Below the pieces are notes generated by a model. It saw only the letters and a list, made by a program, of their open reading frames with translations, was not told where the DNA came from and ran no database searches. The position numbers and the translations under genes were made by a program. 64,000 bases of DNA from Diplodia intermedia (lineage: Eukaryota; Ascomycota; Dothideomycetes; Botryosphaeriales; Botryosphaeriaceae), in assembly GCA_021495925.1 (NCBI GenBank), contig JAKEKT010000006.1, positions 372,001-436,000 on the forward strand. The letters are read 5' to 3'. Of this stretch, positions 21,025 to 31,646 are shown one piece after another. The first letter of the stretch is position 1. Every line of letters starts with the position of its first letter.

Positions 21025-22544
21025 TCACTTCCTCCCCTCCCACACCTTCGCCACAAACTCCTCGACGTCGGCCAAGAGCGCGTCGGGCCTCTCCATGGCG
21101 GCGAAGTGGCCGCCGCTCGCGTGCTGGCGGGACCACACCAGGTCGCCCGTGGTGGCGGCCCAGGCGCGCGGCGTGGGCATGAGCTCCCTGGGGAACCAGG
21201 AGAAGCCGAAGGGCTTCGCGGCGTGGTTCTCGGGCTGGGCGTGGAAGGTGACCTTCGCGGCGCGCGGGCCGAGGCCGTGGCGGTACGTGTAGATGGAGGT
21301 GGGGAAGGTGTCGGTGAGCCAGTAGAGCGAGACGGAGTCGAGGATGGTGGGGAGCGGGGGGGCGGCGTCGGTCCAGGTGAGGAATTTTTCGCCGATCCTG
21401 CGCGAGCGAGCGAGTGAGTGAGTGGTGTGGTTGGGTGGTTGGTTGGTTAGAAGTAAATGCTAGGTAGGTCTGTCTCTCTCTCTTGTTTTCCCCCTCTGAG
21501 CTTTTGTGGTAGGTAGGGTGGCGGTGAGCGGGTGTGGGGTTACTTGTGTGTACTTACCAGCCTAGCAGTGCGATGGGGCTGGATGAGAGCACCAGGCCGA
21601 TGGTGGATGGACGCGTGGCATGCTTCATGGCGTAGGCGATGCCGGCGGTGCGGAAGGCGTCGCCGCGCGCGAGGGCCTTGCGCTCTTCGTCGCTGAGGTC
21701 CGAGTCGGACACGTTGTCGGGCTTGGGGACGGGGCAGAAGTTGACTTTGGGAAAGAGTGTCAGTAGCTGGAGTGGCCTGGTTCAGGAGAGATACTCACGG
21801 TGCATGGCTTTGCAGGCATCGTAGTGAGATGCCATGTGCCTGCTAACGTAGCTTCCGATGTCTCCTCCCTGCACGACGTAGCCCGTCTCGCCGAAGCCGA
21901 GCGCCTCAAGCAGCTTGTGCATCAGGCGACCCGCGTCGGAGCCGGACCAGTCCTTGTCCTTGGGCGGGCGGTCGGAGAAGGCGAAGCCGGGGAGCGAGGG
22001 CACGATGATGTGGTACGGGAGCTTGTCGGGGCTTGGATATTTCTTCTTCAGCAGCTCGAGCATGGGAAGGAACTCGAGGAAGCTGCCGGGCCATCCGTGG
22101 AAGAAGGCGATGGGGATGGCAGCGGGGTTGGTAGAGAACAGGGCAACGAAGTGAATGTTGTAGGTGCGGTCATCGTCGTCCTTGACGGGGAGAGTGAAGT
22201 TGGGGAAGGAATTGATGTGGGCCTCGGCGGCGCGCCTGTTCGGGGTAGATGTCAACTTATGCCTATCTTGACTTACAACACAAGCGAACAAAACACTTCG
22301 TGAGCACATGTCGGACTCACCAATCGTACTTCTCCCATTCAGCCTTCGCGTCTCCAAGCCATTTGCGCGAGATGCCAAAGTCATTGAGGTCGCGACTTTC
22401 CTGCAAGTTTTCGTACGTCTCGGGGCCGAGGGGGGAGAGGCTGACGAGCTGCTTCATCTGCTGGAGCTTCTCCTCGGCAATTGAGACATTGTACTTGGTG
22501 GGCTGGATCTTGGCAGCCTTGGGGACGGTGTCGTAGGAAGCCAT
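21025..22544 (-). CDS. Epoxide hydrolase (EHN + alpha/beta hydrolase fold)
   Basis: Exons on the minus strand are 22544-22321, 22235-21799, 21744-21558 and 21397-21025, giving 406 residues. The N-terminal 110 residues match the EHN lid typical of microsomal-type epoxide hydrolases. The oxyanion-hole segment is FFHGWPGS. The nucleophile is the Asp in VVQGGDIGSYVSR, and the catalytic His is likely in SGGHFAAMERP near the end. The enzyme opens epoxides to diols through an ester intermediate on the Asp. There is no clear N-terminal membrane anchor, so it may be soluble, unlike the mammalian enzyme. The start ATG at 22544 has a good context (ACAATGGCT). Each intron rejoins a split codon (W, L and W). 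Confidence 0.93.
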
Positions 22545-23360
22545 TGTTGCTGTCTGTTCAGGGGTGGAAGTGTGGTGAGAAGCTGAGTGAGCTGAGCGAG
22601 TCAAGCAAGGAGTTGAGGCCAAGGACAGTGCACTGGTGCGGGGTCACTCGTGAAGTCAGCTCGGTGTCTTCTTATATAGCCACTACCTCAGTGTCTTGGT
22701 ATCGTGTAGCTGCAGGCGGAATTGAGTCATCGATCTTCCTGCAGGTGAGATTTAGGCAGGACATAGGATCTTGTTGGTGCTGATAGTGCAAGTGATTATT
22801 AATGGTCGCGCGGATGACGTCGGGGCGCGGCGCGTCGACGTGGCTCGCGCGGGGGAAGGCGCGCGTGGTCACGATGCAGTCCGGACCTTCGGCCAGATTT
22901 GGGCCGCCGCCGCCCTCTGCCAACCACAATTCGCCCGTCAGATGCCCGGTGGGTTGGCCGAGTGCTGCAATTGGCCAATGCACGTTTAGGGAACGAACCA
23001 TGGCATTATGCGCTTCTTCCGCCTCGCATCATCGTGTCCAGGTGTTTGACTCGGTTCAGTCCTCCGCCCCGATATTCTCGCCTGCCTGTCCTCATTTCTT
23101 GCGCGACCGATTGGACGACAGAGACATATCATGTGAGCTGAAAGGGCGAGGCTTGATGTTCGATACTAATCATGCGACAGTGTCTGCTCTTCCCGCCTGC
23201 TTAGAGATGGCCGAAATTGTGAACAGTGCATACGATTAAAAGGTTTCTGGACAACAAGTCCTGGACGGCTCTAGATTAACAACAGCGGAAAGTAAAGGGA
23301 AATGGCAATTTGCGGTCTCACTCTGTCCTTCAGGTTCCATAGCCAGACACTCATCCGACT
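22545..23360. other. Intergenic
   Basis: Promoter side of the epoxide hydrolase and the 3' flank of the next minus-strand gene. Open frames such as 22802-23239 (+) overlap shadows on the other strand and show no domain. Confidence 0.5.
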
Positions 23361-24581
23361 TCAAGCTCGGTCAGTGGCCACTTGGAAGCGCCGTCTGACC
23401 AGTTCCTCACACGATATGGGGTCGTACTTTGCGGGGTTCTGCTCGTCTACACAGCTTGGTAGCACCCCGCAAGTCTCGTTGAGGTTGAAGCCTATCATAC
23501 AACGTTCAGATACTTCATGGCATGTCATAGGTGGGTCTGACTTACCGAAGAAGAAAGACATGGAATATCTGTCCGCGGAATCGTCATGCTTGACGCGATG
23601 AACCGTACTTTTCCAACGATCATTCGTGATGCGCATCAGGAAATCGGCGATGTTGACACCCAAAGCTCCTTCCACCGGCTTCACATTGATCCACTCCCCT
23701 TGGCTCGTGAGCACTTGAAGCCCGCCCTGATGGTCCTGCCACAGAATGGTAAATAGCTGGAGGTCGGTGTGGGTTCCAACATTCAACGTATCCGGTCCGG
23801 TCCTTTGAAGCGTTTCGGCCGCTGATGATGGCTCCGACATCGCAGACCGGGCATCGGTCGATCCTGGGCTTCCCTCCGAGTGTTGGATAGTGCGACAATG
23901 ATTCAACGTCATGGTTGCATCCGGGTACAGCGTCTTCTCTGCGAAATAGTCCTCTGATACATCTAGCGCCAGCGCAAAAATCCCAGTCAAGCGTCTGGCC
24001 AGCGATAGCCCGGCTTGCCAATAGCCGACGAGATTCTTCTTGAACTCGGGTATGTGCGACGTCTTTTCCCAGTACCATTCCTCGCCCTTGAAGCACCGTC
24101 GGAAGTCGTACGGAATGGATTCGAGGTCCGTGACAGTAGGATCATACTCGGGGTCGTATTTGAGCGAGAAGTGTTCACACATGTCTGCCGATGACTCGTC
24201 AGAAGGGCGAGGGCTTTTGGGGTCAATCCAACCGTTGAGGAACCTGGATTGTGATGTATGCACCTGCCGCTTTAGCTCTTCAGGCTGCTGGAAGAAAGAA
24301 GCGCTGGATGAGAGTGCAGCCTCGATGGCCGTAGCGGGGATTCCATGGTTCTTGATGTAGAAGAACCCCGTGTCTTCGGCCACTGAAGCGATCTCGCGCG
24401 CCAGTTTCCTCTTCGGTTCAAGGTCATCTCCAAAAATCGCAGAGACATCTATGACTGGGATCTCTCCAGGTCGAGCGTCACGGGCTTCGGTTGACTTGAT
24501 TTCGCGGTAAACCGGGCCGTACGAGGTGATGAGCTTCAGTCGCTGAGGCTTTCCCTTGGGCTGTGCGGTGAAGTCTGACAT
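23361..24581 (-). CDS. 2-oxoglutarate/Fe(II) oxygenase, isopenicillin-N-synthase-like
   Basis: Exons 24581-23546 and 23491-23361 on the minus strand give 388 residues. The N-terminal DIOX_N part contains IPVIDVSAIFGDD and DTGFFYIKNHGIP. The iron ligands are the His and Asp of GTHTDLQLFTILWQD and the His in the STVHRVKH segment. The 2-oxoglutarate-binding RxS is RYSMSFFFG. The 54-nt intron (23492-23545) begins GTAAGT and ends TAG; it is divisible by three and stop-free, so unspliced RNA would add 18 residues. Splicing restores FFFGFNLNET. The substrate is unknown: the family includes IPNS, ethylene-forming and gibberellin-type oxygenases. The ATG at 24581 is the first in frame. Confidence 0.92.
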   Translation of the reverse strand: MSDFTAQPKGKPQRLKLITSYGPVYREIKSTEARDARPGEIPVIDVSAIFGDDLEPKRKLAREIASVAEDTGFFYIKNHGIPATAIEAALSSSASFFQQPEELKRQVHTSQSRFLNGWIDPKSPRPSDESSADMCEHFSLKYDPEYDPTVTDLESIPYDFRRCFKGEEWYWEKTSHIPEFKKNLVGYWQAGLSLARRLTGIFALALDVSEDYFAEKTLYPDATMTLNHCRTIQHSEGSPGSTDARSAMSEPSSAAETLQRTGPDTLNVGTHTDLQLFTILWQDHQGGLQVLTSQGEWINVKPVEGALGVNIADFLMRITNDRWKSTVHRVKHDDSADRYSMSFFFGKSDPPMTCHEVSERCMIGFNLNETCGVLPSCVDEQNPAKYDPISCEELVRRRFQVATDRA

Positions 24582-25319
24582 CCTGCCTAGCAATGCGAGC
24601 CACTGCTGTGGATGGAAACGTTGGGATGGGGAGGGGGTGGACTAGGTTAGTGCGCCAAGTCTCGCGATCGTTGAGCTGTCGTCCTTATGTGCGCAGTTGA
24701 AGCGTTGGTATAAACTTGATATTGCCCGAAAAGAGGTCGGATCTATTGAAGCCCGACTGCTTCACAATAGTGCAGTATGCGGAGCGTTGGCGTAATAACA
24801 TCAGCGTGCAAGGTGTTACACAGGGTAGCTAGGTATCACGGACCCCGCCGATAATCGTTCGGCTCTTGGGTAGCCAATCGAACGGCTCGCTCTGCTCACC
24901 CGACCTGCAAGGTCGCAAGCTGCAGTAAGCCGTGGTAATCACCCGCAGCGAGAGACAAAGTCGGTGTGAAAAGCATTCAACCTGGACACATCCCCCGAGT
25001 GTGATTTACCACCGAATGCAAGGTGATACTTGCTCTACCACAGCATCAGCCATTAATTGCTCACTTGGTTGATACGAGCTATGGCGCGTTCCCCGACGCG
25101 TTGGGCCTCGGCGGCTGAATGTTCTGTGGGCGAGATGTAGCTGAAGCCAGATGAGGAGGGGAGGGTCCATTGATCACTTCTCGATCAAGACGTCTACCAT
25201 GCTTCAGGTGATGGTGCCGATGAAAAACGACCTGATCCACAGTAACTATCTGCACCGAGCAGTCGACAGAAGCTATGATTAGAAATAGCGGAATCCACCT
25301 AGCGCGATGGACGTCGAAT
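24582..25319. other. Intergenic
   Basis: Promoter of the preceding minus-strand oxygenase gene and 3' flank of the AlkB-like gene. No open frame worth listing is present between about 24600 and 25270. Confidence 0.55.
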
Positions 25320-26453
25320 CTACTCCCACATCTGCCGGACGTTCACATTGACCCTCTTGGTACGCATCCAGCCTTTCCATTGCTGGTAAAGGTCATCGGC
25401 ACCTGCGGACTCTGGCGGCTGCGAAGATGCTGGCCAATCACGGAGCCATTCGGGGCAGGTGTCTGGAATGATCTGCGGCACTCCATGCCATGCGAATCGC
25501 GATTCTCCAGACATGTAGACTGCATCGCCAGATCGAAGTCTTAGGACGAGAACCTCCGGGGGCGGCTGAGAGTTGGCCGAAGATTCTTCTGTGGGATCCC
25601 CGTTTCTTCCGATGACGAAAATGCCATCGCAGCCTATACTGACACTCACAAGTCCACGATCGCATTCCTCGCTAACATCACGATGCATGCTGAGCGTATC
25701 GCCTGGTGAATAGAAATTGACGATGGCAGCCTGTGCTGTCATGTCCGGAAAGACGCCTTTCAGTAGCGCACCAACATCTGACGGAAACGGCGGTGGCGTT
25801 GTTGAAGGATACACCTTCCGCGTCCAGTCGTACTGGCCTCCCAGAGTAACCCATCGGAGTTTCCTATTTAGGAATTGCGTCATCGAAAGAGGCTTGTGGA
25901 TTTCAGGGTCCTTTGGGAGAAAATGTGGCTCTGACGAAGGCGGATGCTCAAAAAAGGATGAAGACTCTGGCGGATAGGGGACATGGTAGTGCAAGTGCAC
26001 ATTTGTCTGATGAGCTGGGTTTGCAAGGTCCCTGTGGATTAGACGAGAAAGCAGTGGCCTTTGGATGCAGTCAGGGAAAAGAGAGGGTATGATGAGCAGA
26101 CCTAGCAGAATTAGGAGACGCAACGGTGACTCATCGAAGGTGTTTCGCCTACCAGGCATGTGGCCATGTTCATAGACAGGTAGGGGCGTATCGAGGAGAG
26201 CGAAGGAGTTGCGGCCTGCAGTAGTGGCAACGAAGTCTTGGAACGTTGCGCGCAGATCTGCGGGGGCTATAGACCGCACGACGTGAAGCTGGTCCACCGC
26301 GGTGCTGTGCCTCAGATCGAGCAGCTCGGGGTCGCTGTTCAAGGCGTCGCCGCGCAGCTTCTGGAACTTTTTGTAAACATTCCGGATGTGCTCCGGCGGG
26401 CGCTCATGAGCGTCGAGTGACATCATTGGGCGGATGTGAGAGGCGGCGGGCAT
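25320..26453 (-). CDS. AlkB-type 2-oxoglutarate dioxygenase, ALKBH1-like
   Basis: Exons 26453-26153 and 26101-25320 on the minus strand give 360 residues. The core shows NFYSPGDTLSMHRDVSEEC with the HxD iron ligands, the distal His in SRFAWHGVPQI and the RVNVNVRQ motif that binds 2-oxoglutarate (RxNxxxR). The upstream FLNRKLRWVTLGGQYDW segment is typical of the ALKBH1 branch, which demethylates nucleic acids, including tRNA m1A and DNA adenine in animals. The exact substrate in fungi is uncertain. The 51-nt intron (26102-26152) is divisible by three and stop-free; splicing gives MPG-LLIIPSLFPD. It is divergent from the Cdk1 gene 454 bp away. Confidence 0.93.
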   Translation of the reverse strand: MPAASHIRPMMSLDAHERPPEHIRNVYKKFQKLRGDALNSDPELLDLRHSTAVDQLHVVRSIAPADLRATFQDFVATTAGRNSFALLDTPLPVYEHGHMPGRRNTFDESPLRLLILLGLLIIPSLFPDCIQRPLLSRLIHRDLANPAHQTNVHLHYHVPYPPESSSFFEHPPSSEPHFLPKDPEIHKPLSMTQFLNRKLRWVTLGGQYDWTRKVYPSTTPPPFPSDVGALLKGVFPDMTAQAAIVNFYSPGDTLSMHRDVSEECDRGLVSVSIGCDGIFVIGRNGDPTEESSANSQPPPEVLVLRLRSGDAVYMSGESRFAWHGVPQIIPDTCPEWLRDWPASSQPPESAGADDLYQQWKGWMRTKRVNVNVRQMWE

Positions 26454-26907
26454 CTGGGCCCGGTGTCGTTGTGCCCCTGGGCGATGCGCTGTCCGCCCTC
26501 ACGGCAACGGAGGTGGATGAGGGCTGCGGCGTGTGACTGCGCGACTGGTGGCGCCAGAGCCGGGCGGGAACTGCGCGTACGGGGCGGCGCCAAGCTTTTG
26601 CTTGGTTTTAGCGCAGAGCGGCCGACTGAGGTAAACAGTCGGATAACCGTCTCTTAAGCCCGCACCGTTGCTGCTCCGGACACCACCCAACGCTGCCAAT
26701 CTCTCCCTACTAACCCAACAGCAGACGCCCCTTCCTGGAGCGACCCGTTCTCGCGGCCATTGCCCGGACCAACCCCGCACCTCCGTCCTTGCCCGCTGCG
26801 TCCGGTCACCCCGCCAGCCCCTCCGTTCTTTATCCTCACGCCCGCCGCACTGCGCACCCGCTTGAAAACCACAGACGGAAGCGAGCTTGCCGCCCACCAC
26901 ACCCACA
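26454..26907. promoter_or_regulatory. Divergent promoter of the ALKBH1-like and CDK1 genes
   Basis: The two start codons face away from each other across 454 bp. The half next to the kinase is strongly C-rich, like many fungal 5' UTRs. No specific cell-cycle element could be assigned by eye. Confidence 0.55.
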
Positions 26908-28062
26908 ATGGAGAACTACCAGAAGATGGAGAAGATTGGCGAGGGTAAGCCTCGCTTTCCATGCCCCTGGGTTGCCTCCGACGCGGGCCTGGCATAGCTC
27001 GACTGACTCCCGCCTGCAGGTACCTATGGTGTTGTGTACAAGGCTCGCGACCTTACCACCAAGGACCAGCGCATCGTCGCTCTGAAAAAGATCCGTCTTG
27101 AGGCCGAGGACGAGGGCGTCCCGAGTACCGCCATCCGCGAGATTTCTCTGCTCAAGGAGATGAACGACCCGAACATTGTCCGCCTGCTCAACATCGTCCA
27201 CGCCGACGGCCACAAGCTCTACCTCGTTTTCGAGTACCTCGACCTCGACCTCAAGAAATACATGGAGGCGCTTCCCGTGAACCAAGGTGGACGTGGCAAG
27301 GCGCTGCCCGACGCAAACATGACGCACCCTGGCATGGGCCCGGACATCATCAAGAAGTTCATGTACCAATTGGTCGGTGGCATCCGCTACTGCCATGCCC
27401 ACCGTGTTCTCCACCGCGACCTCAAGCCGCAGAACCTACTGATCAACCAGGAAGGCAACCTGAAATTGGCCGATTTCGGTCTTGCTAGGGCATTTGGCGT
27501 GCCCTTGCGGACCTACACTCATGAGGTGAGCACGCAGCAAGGGATGAAGTAGACTAGAGTCACTAATCATCTGCAGGTCGTTACGCTGTGGTACCGTGCT
27601 CCGGAAATTCTTCTTGGTGGTCGTCAGTACTCGACTGGCGTAGACATGTGGTCGGTTGGCTGCATCTTTGCAGAGATGTGCACCCGCAAGCCCCTCTTCC
27701 CCGGTGACTCCGAGATCGATGAAATCTTCAAGATCTTCAGGTACTTCTAGCGTGAAAATCTACCCCTCTCCATTGCGGCTACTGACCAGGGTTGCAGGGT
27801 TCTTGGCACCCCCTCCGAGACTGAGTGGCCCGGCGTCACGTCCTTCCCCGACTTCAAGCCTTCTTTCCCCAAGTGGAACCGCACCGACATCGCAACTCTG
27901 GTCCCTGGCCTCGATGACAACGGACTTGACCTTCTTGACGCACTTCTCGTCTACGATCCCGCCGGCCGTATCTCAGCGAAGCAGGCTTGCCTGCACCCGT
28001 ACTTCACAGATAGCAATGGCAGCGCATACCAGCTTCCGGCCATGAAGAACGGTTATCACTAG
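26908..28062 (+). CDS. cdc2: Cyclin-dependent kinase 1 (Cdc2/NimX)
   Basis: Exons 26908-26944, 27020-27525, 27577-27740 and 27798-28062 give 323 residues, the length I recall for Aspergillus NimX. The glycine loop is GEGTYGVVYK, with the Wee1-type inhibitory Thr14/Tyr15. The PSTAIRE helix reads GVPSTAIREISLLKE. The catalytic loop is HRDLKPQNLL, DFG is LADFGLARA, and the activating Thr lies in YTHEVVTLWYRAPE. A short insertion (GGRGKALPDANMTHPG) between lobes is typical of filamentous fungi. The kinase drives G2/M and G1/S with cyclin B and the Suc1/Cks protein. Intron 1 falls inside the glycine loop codons, so the true start cannot be read without splicing. Confidence 0.97.
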
Positions 28063-28425
28063 AAGGCTTCAATGCGCCAAGAAGTTGCGGCCAAGATATC
28101 AGAGCAGGGCATATACCGTTTTGAGGCTCTTCATCCCGGCAGCCTGTAACTCGATTTCTCTTTGTTTTTCATCGTTCCGGTATTCCCCTTCAAGCATGGT
28201 GGTCGGATGGGAGCATGTTGCATTCCAGTAACTTACGTAGGGGGAAAATTCAGACAAGGCGTTATATTTGGATCGGGTTGCACCACTCGGACAGGCTTTT
28301 AGGGTGGCTCATGCGGGGACTTGTTATGTCTGGCTAGAAATACGAATGGGAAGGAATTTGCCATGCTTTCTACTTTATGCTCCACTCACCACGCATTGAT
28401 TTCTTGTCATATCACTGACCTTACC
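28063..28425. other. Intergenic between convergent genes
   Basis: 3' flanks of the CDK1 gene (+) and an oxygenase gene (-). No gene seen. Confidence 0.55.
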
Positions 28426-29638
28426 CTAGTAGAAGTTCCCTTTCACTTTTCCCAGCAGATGCTCTCCATATACCACTTCGTCATATTTCTCCTTCCCGCC
28501 CGTCTCTGCAACACACTTTGCTAACGGCTTTATCCTTGCGTCAAAGTTAGGCTCGAAGAAAAAGGGAACACTGACGCGGTAGTTGGTGCCGCGATGTATT
28601 ACTCGATGGTTTGTCGATTTCCACAGGCCATTCGTCCAACGCTCCATCATGTCCCCGATGTTGACCACGAAAGCGCCAGGAATCGGGTCGGCGGATATCC
28701 ACGATCCATCTTTGCGTTGCACCTGCAACGCATTGGGCGTGTCGTCTGCCAAGAGAAGCGTCACGCAGCCGTAATCTGCCAATCAATCAGTCCCCAGTCA
28801 AAGCCCGTCACAGCAAAAGAGAGAGAGAGAGAGAGAGAGAGATCGAAGAACACCACCCACCCGTATGCTCCCCACAACTAAACCCTCCCTCCTCCTCCTC
28901 CTCCTCCCCCCGCCCCTCCTCCCCCCGCGGCAGCTCCGGATACCCAATCAACCGCATCACCCAAAAACTCCGCGCCGTCGCCCGCACAAACACATCCGCC
29001 CCGTCCTCCCCCTCCCCCTCGCCCTCCAACCCCAACGCCTCCCCCATCGCCCGCACCACCGCCGCCCCCACCCCCTTGACCAGCTCGACATACGCCTCGC
29101 ACGCCCCCCTCAAGCCCTCTGGATACCGCGGCCACAGATTCGGTCCCCGCAACACCTCGTACGGCGGCCCTCGTCTCCCTCCCTCCCCCTCCTCGGGCCA
29201 CGCCGCGTACAGATCCACCGCCTCGTGCCAGTCGCGCCGGCCCTTTGTCACGTTCTCGCCCACGCGCTGGTAGCCGCGGGCGCCGTCGCCGCCAACGATC
29301 GTCTCTCCCTCGCGAGTGGTGACGCCGGCGTCCCGCCGCCGCAAAGCGTCCTTGTCGGCGTCGCTCGCCTCGCGGAAGAAGCGCCGCGCGAGATCGAGCA
29401 TGTGTTGGAGTGTGCCCGTCGGGATGCCGTGGGCGGTCAGGTAGAAGAAGCCCGTGTCGCGGCACGCGCGGGCGAGGGCGTGGGCGGTTGCGGTGCGGCG
29501 GCGGCGGCGTTGTTGGACGGCGGAGGAAGAAGGGTCGTCGTTGGAGGAGGAGGAGGGGAGGAAGGGCGAGATGTCGATTATTGGGAGGGTTGCGGTTGCG
29601 GTTGCGGTGGGGGAGGGAGGTTGGTTGGTTGTGGTCAT
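28426..29638 (-). CDS. 2-oxoglutarate/Fe(II) oxygenase, second IPNS-like member
   Basis: Exons 29638-28861 and 28775-28426 on the minus strand give 375 residues. The N-terminus reads LPIIDISPFLPSSSS and DTGFFYLTAHGIP (DIOX_N). The HxD is rebuilt exactly at the splice junction: GEHT-DYGCVTLLLAD. The distal His lies in STNHRVIHRG and the RxS in YRVSVPFFF. The intron contains a (GA)12 microsatellite. An acidic low-complexity loop (Glu/Gly-rich) precedes the HxD. The gene is distinct from the oxygenase at 23.4 kb, and the alignable parts are limited to family motifs. Substrate unknown. Confidence 0.92.
28819..28842. repeat. (GA)12 microsatellite inside an intron
   Basis: Twelve uninterrupted GA units on the plus strand, read as CT in the transcript of the minus-strand oxygenase gene. 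It lies between the donor and branch site, where a pyrimidine tract may help or disturb splicing. Confidence 0.95.
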
Positions 29639-30158
29639 AGTTGTGAGGAGTAGGGAGAGGGAGGAGAAGAATAAGAAAGAAGGACTGGAACGCGACGGGT
29701 TGAGGGGTGGTGTTGGAATGGTGATGAGGGATCGGCGGGTGCGGGTTGCGGCGGGGTAGACCGGTTGGTATCTAGTGTGGTGGGGTAAAGGATGCTCGAA
29801 TGGGAGATAAGATAGAAAGTCCGGACGGAAGACCTGGGATTGATCGGCAGCTTGTGAAGATCCCCTGAGGCTTATCTACTACTTATCATCTTTTCATTTT
29901 TTTTTGGTGCCACAACCAGAAGTTCGTGTACAACTATTCAGATCACATTCAATCTCCACCTACGCGAGGCTGCTGTCAGAAAAAGTTGGCCTGAACGAAG
30001 CGCTCAAGTGCACAATTTAAGTTGCCGAAAATATTAAATTTGAGCTCCATAAGAGCTCCATGACCGTAGCCATGTTGTTGCTCGTCTGCTGTGTTATCGT
30101 AATTGTGCACTGTATTTTCTTCGATACGTCCGGCCGTGATGACATGCCCTTCAACTCT
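29639..30158. other. Intergenic
   Basis: Promoter of the oxygenase gene and 3' flank of the GMPPA-like gene. AT-rich around 29880-30070. No gene seen. Confidence 0.55.
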
Positions 30159-31646
30159 CTACATAATAACCTCATTCGCAACGTCCTAGAAGAAAGTAGT
30201 CAGCACCATTGCAACAAAGTGACGGTGTTGTTTTTGCATACCTTCTTGAGTTCCTTGTTCGGCAGGCAAACGCAGTTCTGCACCCTAACCTCATCTCCAA
30301 CAGCGCACTCCTTGCTAAGAATGGTGATGCTCTGAACCTTGACACCGTTCTTGACGATGCTCGTGCTATGCGTGGTGGGTGGCAGAGGGGTACCCTCGAC
30401 GCGAGCCCATGCACCAATCTTGCTGCTCCAGCCGACAATGGTGTAGAGAACGCATGCGTCGTGCTTGATGGACGCATCATCCAAAACAATCGCCTCCTTG
30501 ATACGAACGCCGGCACCTATGTGCGCGCGAGCACCAATGGAGACATTGGGACCAAGCTTGGCAGTGGGGTCGACGTGAGCGGTGGGGTGAATGTAGACCG
30601 GAGGAATGATGTTGGCGGAGGGCTGAGCGAGCTCTTCCGTACCAGACTGCCATGCTTTCTGAAGGTAGAGAGCATTCGCCGGGACAGCGGAGCCGGCCGT
30701 CTTGATCTGGCGCCAGAAGTCCTTGGTCTCCAAGACGAAGAACGATCTGGTGTCGGCCAGATCCGACAGAATGTCCTGCTCCAGTCTGATCACCTGAGTC
30801 TCACCATCGTCTTCTTCGTCCGCCTGCATGAATGAGGAGTCAAGATTCTCGGAGGAGGGGTACGAGAGGAGGCGCGGGCGTTCGGTGCGGCGCTTGATGG
30901 CGGAGCGAATGGAGGGGAAGATGGCTTGGGTGGAGAAAAGATAGACGCCGCAGTTGATCAGGTTGGAGATGTGCGACTCGGGCTTCTCCACGTAGTGCAG
31001 CACACGCTTGGTGTGAGCATCCGAGACGATGCAACCAAAGTTGGTGGCGGCCTCGTTGCTAACCCTGGTGCCCAAGATGACGGCCTCCGCATCCTTCTCC
31101 TCGGAAAGCTTCAGCATCTCGTTCAGCGGGAAAGAACAGCAGACATCGGCGTTGATGACGAAGAAGCGCTCCGGGTGGCCCTTGAGAATGGCATCACGGA
31201 AGTGGTACAGGCCGCCGGCGGTGCCCAGCGCCTGGTATTCCCGCAGGTATTGGAGCTTGATGTGGGGGAAGTTGTTGGCGGCTTCCTTGATGAAGTCGCG
31301 GAAAACCGACTCGTCGTAGTAGCCGACAATGAAGACCTCCTTGATCTCGGGGACCTTTGTGACGGCGCGGAAGCAATGCTCTATGATGGGGTGTCCGGCA
31401 ACGTCGAAAAGCGGCTGCGCTAGTCAGCTTTACGGGTGGTCTGAACGGCGAGGCGGACGTTTTGGGAATACCTTGGGAACGTCGAGCGACAGCGGCCGAA
31501 AGCGTGTTCCTCTGGAGGGGCCGCCGACCTGGGAGGTGTCAGCAACAATTGGCCCGGCGCGGAGCGAAAAAGCATACCAGAATGACGGCCTTGGTGGAGG
31601 GCGCTTGGCCGGACGCCTTGCCTCTGAAAGGAACCTGGAGACTCAT
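30159..31646 (-). CDS. GMPPA-like mannose-1-phosphate guanylyltransferase alpha homologue
   Basis: Exons on the minus strand are 31646-31578, 31528-31472, 31414-30242 and 30185-30159, giving 441 residues. The N-terminal nucleotidyltransferase fold opens with VGGPSRGTRFRPLS and PKPLFDVAGHPIIEHC. The pyrophosphorylase loop thus lacks the canonical GxGTRLRPLT spacing of catalytic GMPPB/Psa1, matching the regulatory alpha branch. The central part contains FFVINADVCCSFPL. The C-terminal third is a left-handed beta-helix of hexapeptide repeats (VYIHPTAHVDPTAKLGPNVSIG). Animal GMPPA binds GDP-mannose and inhibits GMPPB; by homology this may sense GDP-mannose for cell-wall mannan and glycosylation. 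The final 27-nt exon supplies DVANEVIM. Confidence 0.92.

Noticed and set aside
24579..24593. Upstream start of the 2OG oxygenase at 24593
   Set aside because: The codon there is TTG; the first in-frame ATG is at 24581. The same reasoning moved the starts of the epoxide hydrolase (22544) and RRD1 (55678).
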